Source: a virus
DNA length: 64,000 nucleotides
IMG/VR virus record: IMGVR_UViG_3300042433_000146
Location: 62,001 to 126,000 of that record
Reading direction: 5' to 3' (one strand)
This document shows positions 52,473-60,532 of the stretch, in pieces. Numbering within the stretch: the stretch's first letter is position 1; each line of letters opens with the position of its first letter. Made by a program: the position numbers and the translations under genes. The notes beneath the pieces were generated by a model, which had not been told where the DNA came from, did no database searches, and was given only the letters and a program-made list of their open reading frames with translations.

Positions 52473-54677
52473 ATGCGGATCGAAGTAAACGAAACACTAG
52501 CCCGGATGCTGGCAACGGAAAATCTTCACATCCGTTACAGTCCATCTACGAAGACTGCCCATTTCGAAGTCAAGACCCGTCTCTTGACCCTTCCGCTATA
52601 CTCCCGCCTAGAACAAATCGTACATTTGCTGTTGGCCGGTCACGAAGCATTCCATGCGTTGTGGACGAAGATAGATCGTGCCACCGCTTCGCGCCTGATT
52701 GACGCGAACCCGAAGAATGAGAAGCGCGCCGCCCGGTACTTCAACATTTGTGAAGACGTTCGCATCGAAAATTTGGGCAAGGAACTGTATCCGGGAATGC
52801 GCGCGGTTTTCCGTGACGGGTACAAGCTGATGGTCAAGGCCGGATTCTTCGGTGATATGACCAAGATCGACCAGATGAGCCTGATCGACCGGGTGAACAT
52901 CTTCTTCAAGGCCGGGGCGACGGTGAATGTCTCGTTTTCCGAACAAGAAACTCCGCTGGTCCAAGCGATCAATAAAGCCCGGTCGTTCGATGAAATGATC
53001 GCGGCGTGCCGGGCGATCTACGAATACGCCAAGCAACAACAGCAACCCGAAGACGAACCGGATCAGGATCAAGATCAGGACGACCAGCAACAGCAACAGT
53101 CGAAGTCCAAATCGAAAAAGAATCAGAAGGAACGTGAAGAGTCGGAAACCGATGACAGTGACGATTCTGAAGAGTCTGAAGACGGGGAAGATTCTGAGGA
53201 TGATGAATCGGATTCCGATCAATCTGAGGACAGCGAAGAGTCTGCCGGTGATGAATCCGGTGATGACGAACAAGACGGTGATGATGAATCTGATGCCGGG
53301 GATTCGGACGATGCGGACGGTGACGAATCCGATGCCGACGCGGATGATGCGGACGGCGAAAGTGACGATCAACAGGAAGCCGACAGCGACAAAAAAGAGG
53401 CAAAGTCCAAGTCCAAACCGCAAGACAAGAAACCGGAAGAGGGAAGCACCCAAGACGAATTCGATAAGCACCTTGCCGATCACTGCGATCCGCAACAGTC
53501 TTACATCTACACGACTTTGCCGAAGGTCAAGATGGACGCGGCGGTCGTCGATTACAAAATCGTGATGGATGATTTGACGAAAGCCTGTGCAAAGGCGTCG
53601 TCTGAAACCACGACCCGCCGGACGAAATATGTGCCGAAAAAAGTCTGGTTCGATCATATCATGCGGTCACTCGAACCGGATGTGCTGTACATGGTCCAAC
53701 AGTTCATGATGATGCGCCGGGCAGATCAACACGCGCGCACGCGCACGGCTTCAACCGGGGATCTGGACATGACGAAGCTGTGGGCGCACCGGATCACCGA
53801 AAACATTTTCGCCACCACTGAAATCGTACCTGACGACAAGAATCATGGTTTGGTGCTGGTCGTCGATTGGTCCGGTTCGATGAAGGGACCGCTGTTTGAT
53901 GTGCTGGTTCAACTGTTGGCACTGATGTTGTTCTGTCGGAAAGCGGGCATTCCATTCGAAGTGTTCGTCTTCATCACGCGCCCGTCTGACAAGGGTGACA
54001 GTTTCATCCCGGCGAAAGATTCCGTGTCGGTCAATGGCTTGACCCGGCTCTACAACCTGTTCTCTAGCAGGATGCCTCAAGCGCACTTCTATCAGATGTG
54101 CCTGATGATTTTCAGTTCGTTCGACAATCGGGATTTCAATCCGCCGCTGGCATATCTGGACCCGTCGAAGTATGGCACTCCGTTAGGTGAAGCGATGTTG
54201 ATTGCCAGCGAATTTGTCCCGGAGTTCCAGAAGAAAAACCGGCTTCAGTTCGTTCACACAATCTTCCTCACTGACGGCGACGGTAATAGCTCCATGACGG
54301 TGTGTACGAATCAGCTTGAAGATCAGAAAACACGCCGGACGTATAGCCCTGAACCGAATGAACAGACAGTTGAAATTCTTCACCTGTTGCCCCGGATCAT
54401 CCGTGATCGGACGCGGGCGAAGATGATTGGGTTCTATGTTGGATTGCCGACAGCGCGCATGCTGCAAGACTCGAAGACGAAATATCAGGCCGCGAATGAC
54501 TTGCTTCAAAAAGAGGGCTTCATGTCGGTCAGCGGGACGCATTACGATGCTTTCTACGTGCTGAATCCGGCCATGAGCGTGCCCACTGTCAGTACCACCG
54601 GTGATCCGACCGAACAGATTCAGATGCGCCGCAAATCGCGGGTCATGCTGCAACAGTTTATCAAGATGATCGCTTGA
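52473..54677 (+). CDS. cobT: CobT-like protein: metalloprotease-like N-terminus, acidic linker, VWA domain
   Basis: 734 residues. N-terminal HEAFH at 57-61 with a nearby CEDVRIE gives a putative zinc site. Residues about 190-330 are an extreme Asp/Glu/Ser linker. The C-terminal VWA domain starts with VVDWSGSM (about 463-470) and has FLTDGDGNSS. Together with the adjacent MoxR/CobS ATPase this is the CobS-CobT type pair, which acts like a Mg-chelatase remodelling machine; in phages it is not proven to make cobalamin. Starts at ATG 52473 because the upstream TTG lies in the promoter. Confidence 0.85.
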   Translation: MRIEVNETLARMLATENLHIRYSPSTKTAHFEVKTRLLTLPLYSRLEQIVHLLLAGHEAFHALWTKIDRATASRLIDANPKNEKRAARYFNICEDVRIENLGKELYPGMRAVFRDGYKLMVKAGFFGDMTKIDQMSLIDRVNIFFKAGATVNVSFSEQETPLVQAINKARSFDEMIAACRAIYEYAKQQQQPEDEPDQDQDQDDQQQQQSKSKSKKNQKEREESETDDSDDSEESEDGEDSEDDESDSDQSEDSEESAGDESGDDEQDGDDESDAGDSDDADGDESDADADDADGESDDQQEADSDKKEAKSKSKPQDKKPEEGSTQDEFDKHLADHCDPQQSYIYTTLPKVKMDAAVVDYKIVMDDLTKACAKASSETTTRRTKYVPKKVWFDHIMRSLEPDVLYMVQQFMMMRRADQHARTRTASTGDLDMTKLWAHRITENIFATTEIVPDDKNHGLVLVVDWSGSMKGPLFDVLVQLLALMLFCRKAGIPFEVFVFITRPSDKGDSFIPAKDSVSVNGLTRLYNLFSSRMPQAHFYQMCLMIFSSFDNRDFNPPLAYLDPSKYGTPLGEAMLIASEFVPEFQKKNRLQFVHTIFLTDGDGNSSMTVCTNQLEDQKTRRTYSPEPNEQTVEILHLLPRIIRDRTRAKMIGFYVGLPTARMLQDSKTKYQAANDLLQKEGFMSVSGTHYDAFYVLNPAMSVPTVSTTGDPTEQIQMRRKSRVMLQQFIKMIA

Positions 54678-54702
54678 CATGTATGTCAATTCCGGGTACA
54701 AT
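54674..54702 (+). promoter_or_regulatory. Sigma70-like promoter with TTGAC-N6-GTC
   Basis: TTGACA (54674-54679), spacer TGTATGTC..., TACAAT (54697-54702); overlaps the CobT stop. ATG 54710 is 7 nt beyond the -10. Confidence 0.88.
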
Positions 54703-54709
54703 GGGACTG

Positions 54710-55855
54710 ATGACAAAACTGACCAACGAACAAAAGAAGTTTCTGGCGGCGGTGGCGGCGGAATTCAGCACGAACGGTGAACTCCCTTCATCTATCACCG
54801 TTTCGCAAATATCTCTTTTGGTCGGTCGCGGATACAAACGTCCGAACTGGCTCATGACGCGCGACAAGCAAATGTCAAAAGATCGTTTCATGCTTTCTGA
54901 AGCGTTGTGGCAATCGGCGGATTTACAGGCCCCGGAAACCGTTACGACTGCGGGTACACTGGATGATGAAGACACTGTGCAACCTCTTACCGAATTCATG
55001 CCTGACCGTGACCCGCTCTATGTCCCGGAAGGTGCCTACTTCAAACTTGTGAAGTTGTTCAAGTCGAAGCGATGGGTCCCGATGTGGATCACCGGTCCTA
55101 CGGGCGTCGCCAAAACAATGAGTATCGAACAGGCGTGTGTCGCCGCCGGGCGGGAATTTTTCCGCATCCAGATCACGAAAGAATCGGACGAAGCTGCGTT
55201 GTTGGGCACGTTCCATTTGCGGAATGGGGAAACCGAGTTTGTCCAGTCGCGTGTCATTACGGCGATGGAGCGTGGCGGCGTTCTTCTTCTGGACGAATGC
55301 GATTTGGCGTCGGATAAGGCCATGTGCCTTCAGCCGGTGCTTGAAGGGAAGTCGGTGTACCTGACCCGCGCGAATCGCACGGTGACGCCCGCGCCCGGTT
55401 TCCAGTGCGTCGCTACCGCGAACACGAAGGGACGCGGCGATGACACCGGAATGTACTTCGGCACCAACATGGTCAACGAAGCCTTTCTGGACCGCATTGC
55501 GGCCATGACAGTGGATCACGGGTATCCGAACCCGGCCAATGAGCGCACGATCTTGAAGCGTGTCATGCAAGCGGCGGGCATCATGGACGAACAGTTCATT
55601 GTCCAGCTTGTTGCGTGGGCCGGGAAGTGCCGTGAGAACTATGACCAAGGGGTTATCTCCCACACAATTTCCCCGCGCCGGTTGTGCCGCATCGTCGAAG
55701 CCTACGCCATTTTCGAAGACAAGGATGATGTGGTGGATATGTCGCTGGCCCGCTTCAATTCAGTGGATCGTGCGGCGATGAAACAGTACTTCACCATGTT
55801 CAACGGCACGACGATTCCACCGGATCACTCTTCGAATCAGTCTCAGACGTGGTAA
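54710..55855 (+). CDS. cobS: CobS/MoxR-like AAA+ ATPase
   Basis: 381 residues from ATG 54710 (frame upstream lies in the promoter). Walker A GPTGVAKT (about 128-135), Walker B LLLDECD (about 191-197), then the ATANTKGRGDDTGMYFGTN sensor 1 region and arginine finger part AFLDRIA typical of CobS. Works with the VWA protein encoded upstream. N-terminal 80 residues are a separate helical domain. Confidence 0.92.
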   Translation: MTKLTNEQKKFLAAVAAEFSTNGELPSSITVSQISLLVGRGYKRPNWLMTRDKQMSKDRFMLSEALWQSADLQAPETVTTAGTLDDEDTVQPLTEFMPDRDPLYVPEGAYFKLVKLFKSKRWVPMWITGPTGVAKTMSIEQACVAAGREFFRIQITKESDEAALLGTFHLRNGETEFVQSRVITAMERGGVLLLDECDLASDKAMCLQPVLEGKSVYLTRANRTVTPAPGFQCVATANTKGRGDDTGMYFGTNMVNEAFLDRIAAMTVDHGYPNPANERTILKRVMQAAGIMDEQFIVQLVAWAGKCRENYDQGVISHTISPRRLCRIVEAYAIFEDKDDVVDMSLARFNSVDRAAMKQYFTMFNGTTIPPDHSSNQSQTW

Positions 55856-55879
55856 GTCGGATTCCAAATTTTACTCTCC

Positions 55880-55927
55880 ATACCCCGTGATAGCTTGGTC
55901 TAAGAGCCACCGATCACGGGGTTCTAC
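55880..55927 (+). terminator. Hairpin with T-tract between cobS and gp45
   Basis: CCCCGTGAT / ATCACGGGG stem with a ~20-nt loop, followed by TTCTACTTTTT and then GGAGAGCA just before the gp45 ATG. It may be a partial terminator controlling clamp expression. Confidence 0.7.
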
Positions 55928-55940
55928 TTTTTGGAGAGCA

Positions 55941-56666
55941 ATGTCAATCAAACTCACACCAGACACCATCGCAATTCTCGAAAACTATGCTGCCATTGCG
56001 AAGGGAGTCATCCTCAAGCCGGGCCGGGAACTCAAGACCCTGAGTAAGTCCGGTGCATCGGCGGCGGCGGCAACGATCACGGAAGATTTCCCCCATCAGG
56101 TTCCGATTCACGACATTCTGAATTTCCTGAATGTCTTGGGCCTGTTCAACGAACCGCTCATCGACTTCAACGAAAACAACAACTACATGACCATCACGGA
56201 CGCGACTGACCCGTCGCGGAGCACGCGGTTCATGTACAGTGCGCCGGAACTCATGCGTTCACCGTCCGGTCGCATCAAGCCGAAAGGCCCGGAAGTCTGT
56301 TTCAAGTTGACCGAATCTCAGTTGTCAGTTCTGGTCAAGGCGACGGCGGTTTTGAAGAAGCCTGAATGGGCGGTCATCAGCAACGGCAAGACGATCAAGC
56401 TGGTCACCTACAACAGCAAGGAACCGAACAGCAACGACTTCTCACTGATCGTTGAAGGCGAACCGAACGGCGTGGAATGCACTTCGGTGTTCAGCTTCGA
56501 AAACATCCGCTTGCTCAAGGGCAATTACGATGTGATCGTGACTGAGCAACTTGCGCAATTCACCAACACGGATCGCGCGTCATCTGGCGGCGAACTGGTC
56601 TACTGGATCGGAGTCGAAGCCAGCACGAAGTTCAACACCAAACGCGGCGAAGCCGCCGGGAACTAA
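55941..56666 (+). CDS. gp45: Sliding clamp gp45
   Basis: 241 residues from ATG 55941 (T4 228). IKLTPDTIAILENYAAIAKG, VILKPGRELKTLS, and the middle PEVCFKLTESQLSVLVKATA follow gp45. The trimeric ring tethers DNA polymerase and, on nicked DNA, activates late transcription with gp55 and gp33. Confidence 0.88.
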   Translation: MSIKLTPDTIAILENYAAIAKGVILKPGRELKTLSKSGASAAAATITEDFPHQVPIHDILNFLNVLGLFNEPLIDFNENNNYMTITDATDPSRSTRFMYSAPELMRSPSGRIKPKGPEVCFKLTESQLSVLVKATAVLKKPEWAVISNGKTIKLVTYNSKEPNSNDFSLIVEGEPNGVECTSVFSFENIRLLKGNYDVIVTEQLAQFTNTDRASSGGELVYWIGVEASTKFNTKRGEAAGN

Positions 56667-56674
56667 ACATCCAC

Positions 56675-57616
56675 ATGGAAACGAACGACCGCCAATTCTT
56701 GTGGGTGGAAAAATACCGTCCAACCAAGATCGCGGATTGCATTCTGCCGGAAGCGATGAAGAAAACCTTCGTGGACATCGTTGCTTCCGGCTCAATGCCG
56801 AACATGATCTTCTCTGGTCGTCCGGGCATCGGTAAGACTACCGTTGCCCGCGCGCTGTGTGAAGAAATGGACCGCGATTACTTGTTCGTTCCGGCCAGCG
56901 AACAGGGCAACATTGAAACGCTCCGGTACACCGTTCGGCAATACGCCGGGACGATGGCTTTCAACGGCAAACCCAAGGCGGTGATCTTCGACGAAGGCGA
57001 CGGCATGACCAAGGCCGCGCAAGATGCGTTGCGGTCATTCATCGAAGAGTTCTCCGTCAACTGTAACTTCATCTTCACGGCCAACAACAAAGGTAAGATC
57101 GCGGAAGCGATTCGTGAATCCCGGCTGGTCCCGGTTGACTTCACCATCCCCAAGGTGGAGAAGGCAACGCTGGCCCGGCAATTTTTCGAACGGGCGAAAG
57201 AGATTCTGGATTCGGAGAAGATCGTCTATGATCCGAAGGCCGTCACTCAAATCGTTCTTCGGAACTTCCCCGACTTCCGTAAGATTCTGAACCAGCTACA
57301 GTACCATAGCAAGTCTGGTACTTTGGTCTTCGAAGAAGGTGTCGGGACGGCACAGATCAAAGAGGTCATTGACAAGCTGGCCGAAAAGGATATGTCCTTT
57401 GTCCGGCAATGGGTTGCGCAAAATGCGGAGAATGACACGCAACACATCTACCGCCGGATCTATGACGTGCTCTACGATAGGCTGGTACCTTCGACCATTC
57501 CCGATGCGATTGTTGCTCTGGCAAAATATCAGCATTGGGCAATCACGGCGGCGAACCAAGAAATCAACCTCATGGCTTGCTTAGTTGAGATTGCGGTAGT
57601 GTGCCAATTCAAGTAA
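56675..57616 (+). CDS. gp44: Clamp loader ATPase gp44
   Basis: 313 residues (T4 319). WVEKYRPTKIADCILPEAMK, Walker A GRPGIGKTT, Walker B VIFDEGDGM, sensor 1 FTANNKGKI (T4 FTANN), arginine finger region IRESRLVPVD. Forms a 4:1 complex with gp62 to load gp45. Confidence 0.94.
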   Translation: METNDRQFLWVEKYRPTKIADCILPEAMKKTFVDIVASGSMPNMIFSGRPGIGKTTVARALCEEMDRDYLFVPASEQGNIETLRYTVRQYAGTMAFNGKPKAVIFDEGDGMTKAAQDALRSFIEEFSVNCNFIFTANNKGKIAEAIRESRLVPVDFTIPKVEKATLARQFFERAKEILDSEKIVYDPKAVTQIVLRNFPDFRKILNQLQYHSKSGTLVFEEGVGTAQIKEVIDKLAEKDMSFVRQWVAQNAENDTQHIYRRIYDVLYDRLVPSTIPDAIVALAKYQHWAITAANQEINLMACLVEIAVVCQFK

Positions 57617-57626
57617 GAAGGACATC

Positions 57627-57743
57627 ATGCAAGAAAATCAACAACCCGATCCAGACGACGTGTTGGCGGACGTAATTCGCGCGTTCGCCCCGCACTTCAT
57701 TCGCTACATGGAAGAACATGGAACTGAAGGACGTACTGACTAG
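57627..57743 (+). CDS. Tiny acidic protein between gp44 and gp62
   Basis: 38 residues, MQENQQPDPDDVLADVIRAF, APHFIRYMEEHGTEGRTD. AAGAAGGA ribosome site. Overlaps the gp62 start by 26 nt in another frame, so it may couple their translation. Confidence 0.5.
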   Translation: MQENQQPDPDDVLADVIRAFAPHFIRYMEEHGTEGRTD

Positions 57744-58134
57744 TCTGTTCAAGACCAAGGAAGACTTGGCAACAGAGATTGACGGCCAACGGGAACTGGT
57801 GGAAGCACCCGGCCCGTGGGTCATCAATCGCATGGTTTCATTGTTCCCGGATTGTGTTGGTGATGTCAACGAAATCAACACAATCCAAGGGATCGATGCG
57901 GTCATGCAATATGACTTCCTTCGGTTCCGGTTGAAACCGCGCGCGAAGACGTTTACACCGTGGCTTAAAGCGGAGAAGCCGACCGAAGATGTGAAGTTGG
58001 TCATGGAGTATTACAAGTACTCCGAAGAGAAGGCGCGCGAAGCGCTGGAACTTCTGACTGACGATCAGTTGGAGTTGATCCGGGAGTCGTTTTTCGAAGG
58101 CGGGGTAGTGAAGAAAAAAGGAAAGAAAGACTAG
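57718..58134 (+). CDS. gp62: Clamp loader small subunit gp62
   Basis: 138 residues, shorter than T4 gp62 (187). Assigned from position after gp44 and from blocks WVINRMVSLFPDCVGDVNEI, and VKLVMEYYKYSEEKAREALE (T4 FMVENALSQFPECMPAVYAM and VLIIKLLAKRYQVNTNDAIN). Confidence 0.75.
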   Translation: MELKDVLTSLFKTKEDLATEIDGQRELVEAPGPWVINRMVSLFPDCVGDVNEINTIQGIDAVMQYDFLRFRLKPRAKTFTPWLKAEKPTEDVKLVMEYYKYSEEKAREALELLTDDQLELIRESFFEGGVVKKKGKKD

Positions 58135-58358
58135 CTTTTCGGCGGCGTTTGCGGAATCAACTTCGCAATACGCGGTTTGAAGATTTTCTGATCGCCCTTG
58201 TTTGTATGCGCGACGGGCTGACCATGTTCGTCGCGCGAAAATCCTTTGATCGTCGCCCGGCGATTTTTGAATTTGCCCACCATCAACTCATCACCGACTT
58301 CCAGCTTGGGAAGTTCTAGTTCGGCGATGAACTCAGCGAAAGATTTCACGGGCACCAT
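58131..58358 (-). CDS. Late protein with strong capsid-targeting-like N-terminus
   Basis: 75 residues. Residues 4-14 VKSFAEFIAELE closely match the T4 targeting sequence MKTYQEFIAE. The rest, LEVGDELMVGKFKNRRATIK, GFSRDEHGQPVAHTNKGDQK, is a small beta domain seen appended to similar N-termini in T4-like phages. TAAATA + 5 nt + ATG late promoter; the only minus-strand gene in this stretch. Confidence 0.65.
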   Translation of the reverse strand: MVPVKSFAEFIAELELPKLEVGDELMVGKFKNRRATIKGFSRDEHGQPVAHTNKGDQKIFKPRIAKLIPQTPPKS

Positions 58359-58363
58359 GCTAG

Positions 58364-58369
58364 TATTTA
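58364..58369 (-). promoter_or_regulatory. Late promoter, TAAATA + 5 nt + ATG (58358)
   Basis: Exact element at standard spacing, divergent from the 58373 gene. Confidence 0.75.
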
Positions 58370-58372
58370 GTT

Positions 58373-58864
58373 ATGGCCTTCTACATCGAACTTCCTCCCC
58401 GTGGTCCGCTGAAAACTCATGAGTTCAAATCGCCACAACAGGCGGATCGAATTCTGTCAGAGATTTTCAAGGGCCGGAAGTATGAAGAGGGTGAGCACTT
58501 CGGCGGGGTGTGGATTTGCGCCGATGGCAACTGCTACTCCGAAACGGAATGGCCGATGAATCAGTACATCGCCGGGGTGCCGGGGACTGTCGTTCTGACC
58601 AACCGTGGACCCGGTTTCTCTTCTGGCGAAATCTCCCGCGCGTGCGCGAACGTATCCCGGAACTGGATGACCATCGACGAAGCGGAACAGCACCGCCCGC
58701 CGGTCATCCAGATGGAATTGAATGTCAACTACTGCCGGGTGAAGATCATCGGTGAATCGACGCCGGAAGGTATGTTCTCTGTCGATCCGTTTCTGGATTA
58801 TGTTCGTTCGACGGCGAAGCAGAATGATGCTGTTGTTGAAATTGAACGGGTCGTCTCTGCCTGA
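58373..58864 (+). CDS. Hypothetical protein
   Basis: 163 residues. MAFYIELPPRGPLKTHEFKS, with GVWICADGNCYSETEWPMNQ in the middle. TAGTAT ends 6 nt before ATG. No family recognised. Confidence 0.6.
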   Translation: MAFYIELPPRGPLKTHEFKSPQQADRILSEIFKGRKYEEGEHFGGVWICADGNCYSETEWPMNQYIAGVPGTVVLTNRGPGFSSGEISRACANVSRNWMTIDEAEQHRPPVIQMELNVNYCRVKIIGESTPEGMFSVDPFLDYVRSTAKQNDAVVEIERVVSA

Positions 58865-59190
58865 TGTCTGGCCGGATTGTCCACTGCCGGAAAGAACCCT
58901 ACGACATCTATATCGGTCGCGGGAAATGTCCGGCGACCGGGAAACCTTCCATATGGGGCAACCCTTATTCTCACAAACCTGATACAGCCGCCCGCTTTCG
59001 CGTGGAAAGCCGCTCTGAAGCCATCGCCGCCTATGAACGGTACATCCGCTCCCGCCCGGATTTGATCGCAGCCTTGGCCGATTTACGTGGCAAGACGCTA
59101 GGATGCTGGTGCCATCCGAAGCCGTGCCACGGATCGGTACTGATTCGGATGGCCGAAGAATTTCACGGACTGGCTTCCTTTTTCTCTTGA
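58864..59190 (+). CDS. DUF4326 protein
   Basis: 108 residues. VHCRKEPYDIYIGRGKCP, IWGNPYSH, and LRGKTLGCWCHPKPCHGSVL with conserved Cys and His define DUF4326, a family common in phages. Function unknown; the CWC...CHG block suggests metal binding. Overlaps the previous stop. Confidence 0.85.
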   Translation: MSGRIVHCRKEPYDIYIGRGKCPATGKPSIWGNPYSHKPDTAARFRVESRSEAIAAYERYIRSRPDLIAALADLRGKTLGCWCHPKPCHGSVLIRMAEEFHGLASFFS

Positions 59191-59215
59191 CATATAGGTC
59201 GGATCTTGCTATTCT
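59187..59215 (+). promoter_or_regulatory. Sigma70-like promoter with TTGAC-N6-GTC
   Basis: TTGACA (59187-59192), spacer TATAGGTC..., TATTCT (59210-59215). Here a ~14-nt leader with GGAGAG precedes ATG 59236, unlike the leaderless cases. Confidence 0.85.
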
Positions 59216-59235
59216 GGCAATGGAGAGAACGACCA

Positions 59236-60492
59236 ATGACGACTTCACCCGCTGTCAAAGAAACGATGCCCGCGATCACGCTGGCTTACTACCAGATTCC
59301 CGATATCAACTTCACCGCTCTTGAAGAGAAGATCGCGAAATTATCGCGTCGCTCCAAGCGCTTCGGGATGGGTGAGATCACGATCAATGTCACGAACGTG
59401 ACTCCGCACGAATCCGGCAAGTACAACTTGTTGACCGTCGAACTCAAAGGTGCTGAGCCGGTCGTCACCGGCTGGTACTTCGTCGCCAGCATCAGCCACG
59501 ATCACGAAACCGGCAACATCCTTCGCTACACCCCGCCGTTCACCGCCGCCAACGTCGATGAGAAGTACCGCACGACCGCCGCGATCTGCGAACACTGCAA
59601 ACTGAACCGCCAGCGCAAAGACACCTACGTCGTCCGACACCAGACCACGGGCGAAGAACGTCAGGTTGGTCGCACGTGCCTTGGTGAGTTCTTCAACGGT
59701 GCGAATCCCCATCACATCGCGGAATACAGCGAAATGTTGGGCAACATCGGCATCCTGATGGACGAAGCGACTAACCCGCCCGTCGCGACCGGATCGATGA
59801 TGCGCAAGCCGCTCTTCTACAATCTGAAGAGCCTTCTGACGACCGCCGCCGCTGTGATCCGTGTCAAGGGCCGCTTCGTGTCGGGTGGTCAGGCTTACAA
59901 CGACCGGAGCTTGGTTTCGACCGCCAGCATCGTCAAGGACATCCTGTGGTTCGTGAATCCTGAATTGGTGGCGATGTACGCTCCGACTCCGGCGGACGAA
60001 GCGATGGCCGAAGCCGCGATTGAGTGGGGTGCGAACGTCGAAGCCGACGCCAGCAACGACTACCTGTGGAACGTCCGTGTGCTCTGCACTTCGGAAATGC
60101 TGACGACACAGCAGATCGGTTTGGCTGTCAGCATCGTGGGTGTCTACCTTCGGGAAAGCGCTCCGAAGCCCGCTGGCAACGCTTACGTCGGCACCAAAGG
60201 AGAACGGCTGACCTTCACCGGAACGCTTCTGGAGATTCGCCCGACTCAGTTCTCTACGCTCTACAAGTTCGTGGATGACGCCGGGAACGTCCTGAAGTGC
60301 TTCTCCAAGTCGCTCGAAGTTGAAGTCGGTGCCAAGGGAATCTTCACCGGCACGGTGGTGGATCACAAGGAATGGAAGGGTGCCAAGGAAACGGTCCTGA
60401 CCCGCATGATGGTCGGTGCGCCCAAGGCCAAGGCTAAGGCCGATAAGCCAGTGAACACCAAAGAATTTGCCACCGTCGAAGTGCCCTTCTAA
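59236..60492 (+). CDS. Zinc-finger and OB-fold protein, probably DNA-binding and abundant
   Basis: 418 residues from ATG 59236. Residues about 107-145 ICEHCKLNRQRKDTYVVRHQ, GRTCLGEF form a Cys4 finger with the RxDTyvv...qVGrtCl pattern of phage/plasmid proteins. The C-terminus FTGTLLEIRPTQFSTLYKFV looks like an OB strand set, and the tail is Lys/Ala-rich. Strong promoter and highly biased codons suggest abundance. Could replace or aid an ssDNA-binding function (inference). Confidence 0.65.
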   Translation: MTTSPAVKETMPAITLAYYQIPDINFTALEEKIAKLSRRSKRFGMGEITINVTNVTPHESGKYNLLTVELKGAEPVVTGWYFVASISHDHETGNILRYTPPFTAANVDEKYRTTAAICEHCKLNRQRKDTYVVRHQTTGEERQVGRTCLGEFFNGANPHHIAEYSEMLGNIGILMDEATNPPVATGSMMRKPLFYNLKSLLTTAAAVIRVKGRFVSGGQAYNDRSLVSTASIVKDILWFVNPELVAMYAPTPADEAMAEAAIEWGANVEADASNDYLWNVRVLCTSEMLTTQQIGLAVSIVGVYLRESAPKPAGNAYVGTKGERLTFTGTLLEIRPTQFSTLYKFVDDAGNVLKCFSKSLEVEVGAKGIFTGTVVDHKEWKGAKETVLTRMMVGAPKAKAKADKPVNTKEFATVEVPF

Positions 60493-60500
60493 GGGGCGCT

Positions 60501-60526
60501 TCGACATATGAATCGGATGTTATACT
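60501..60526 (+). promoter_or_regulatory. Promoter-like element before the NadM/Nudix gene
   Basis: TCGACATATGAATC resembles the shared -35/dyad motif, but TATACT (60521-60526) is only 14 nt away. GTG 60533 lies 6 nt after TATACT. Confidence 0.5.
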
Positions 60527-60532
60527 GATTTC

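Noticed and set aside
52608-53657. 349-codon minus-strand frame rich in Ile/Arg/Phe
   Set aside because: It mirrors the Asp/Glu/Ser linker of the CobT-like gene; the repeats come from acidic codons read backwards.
52473-55855. Cobalamin biosynthesis operon
   Set aside because: Only the chelatase-like CobS/CobT types are present, and phage homologues are not shown to make cobalamin; the name is kept as a family label only.
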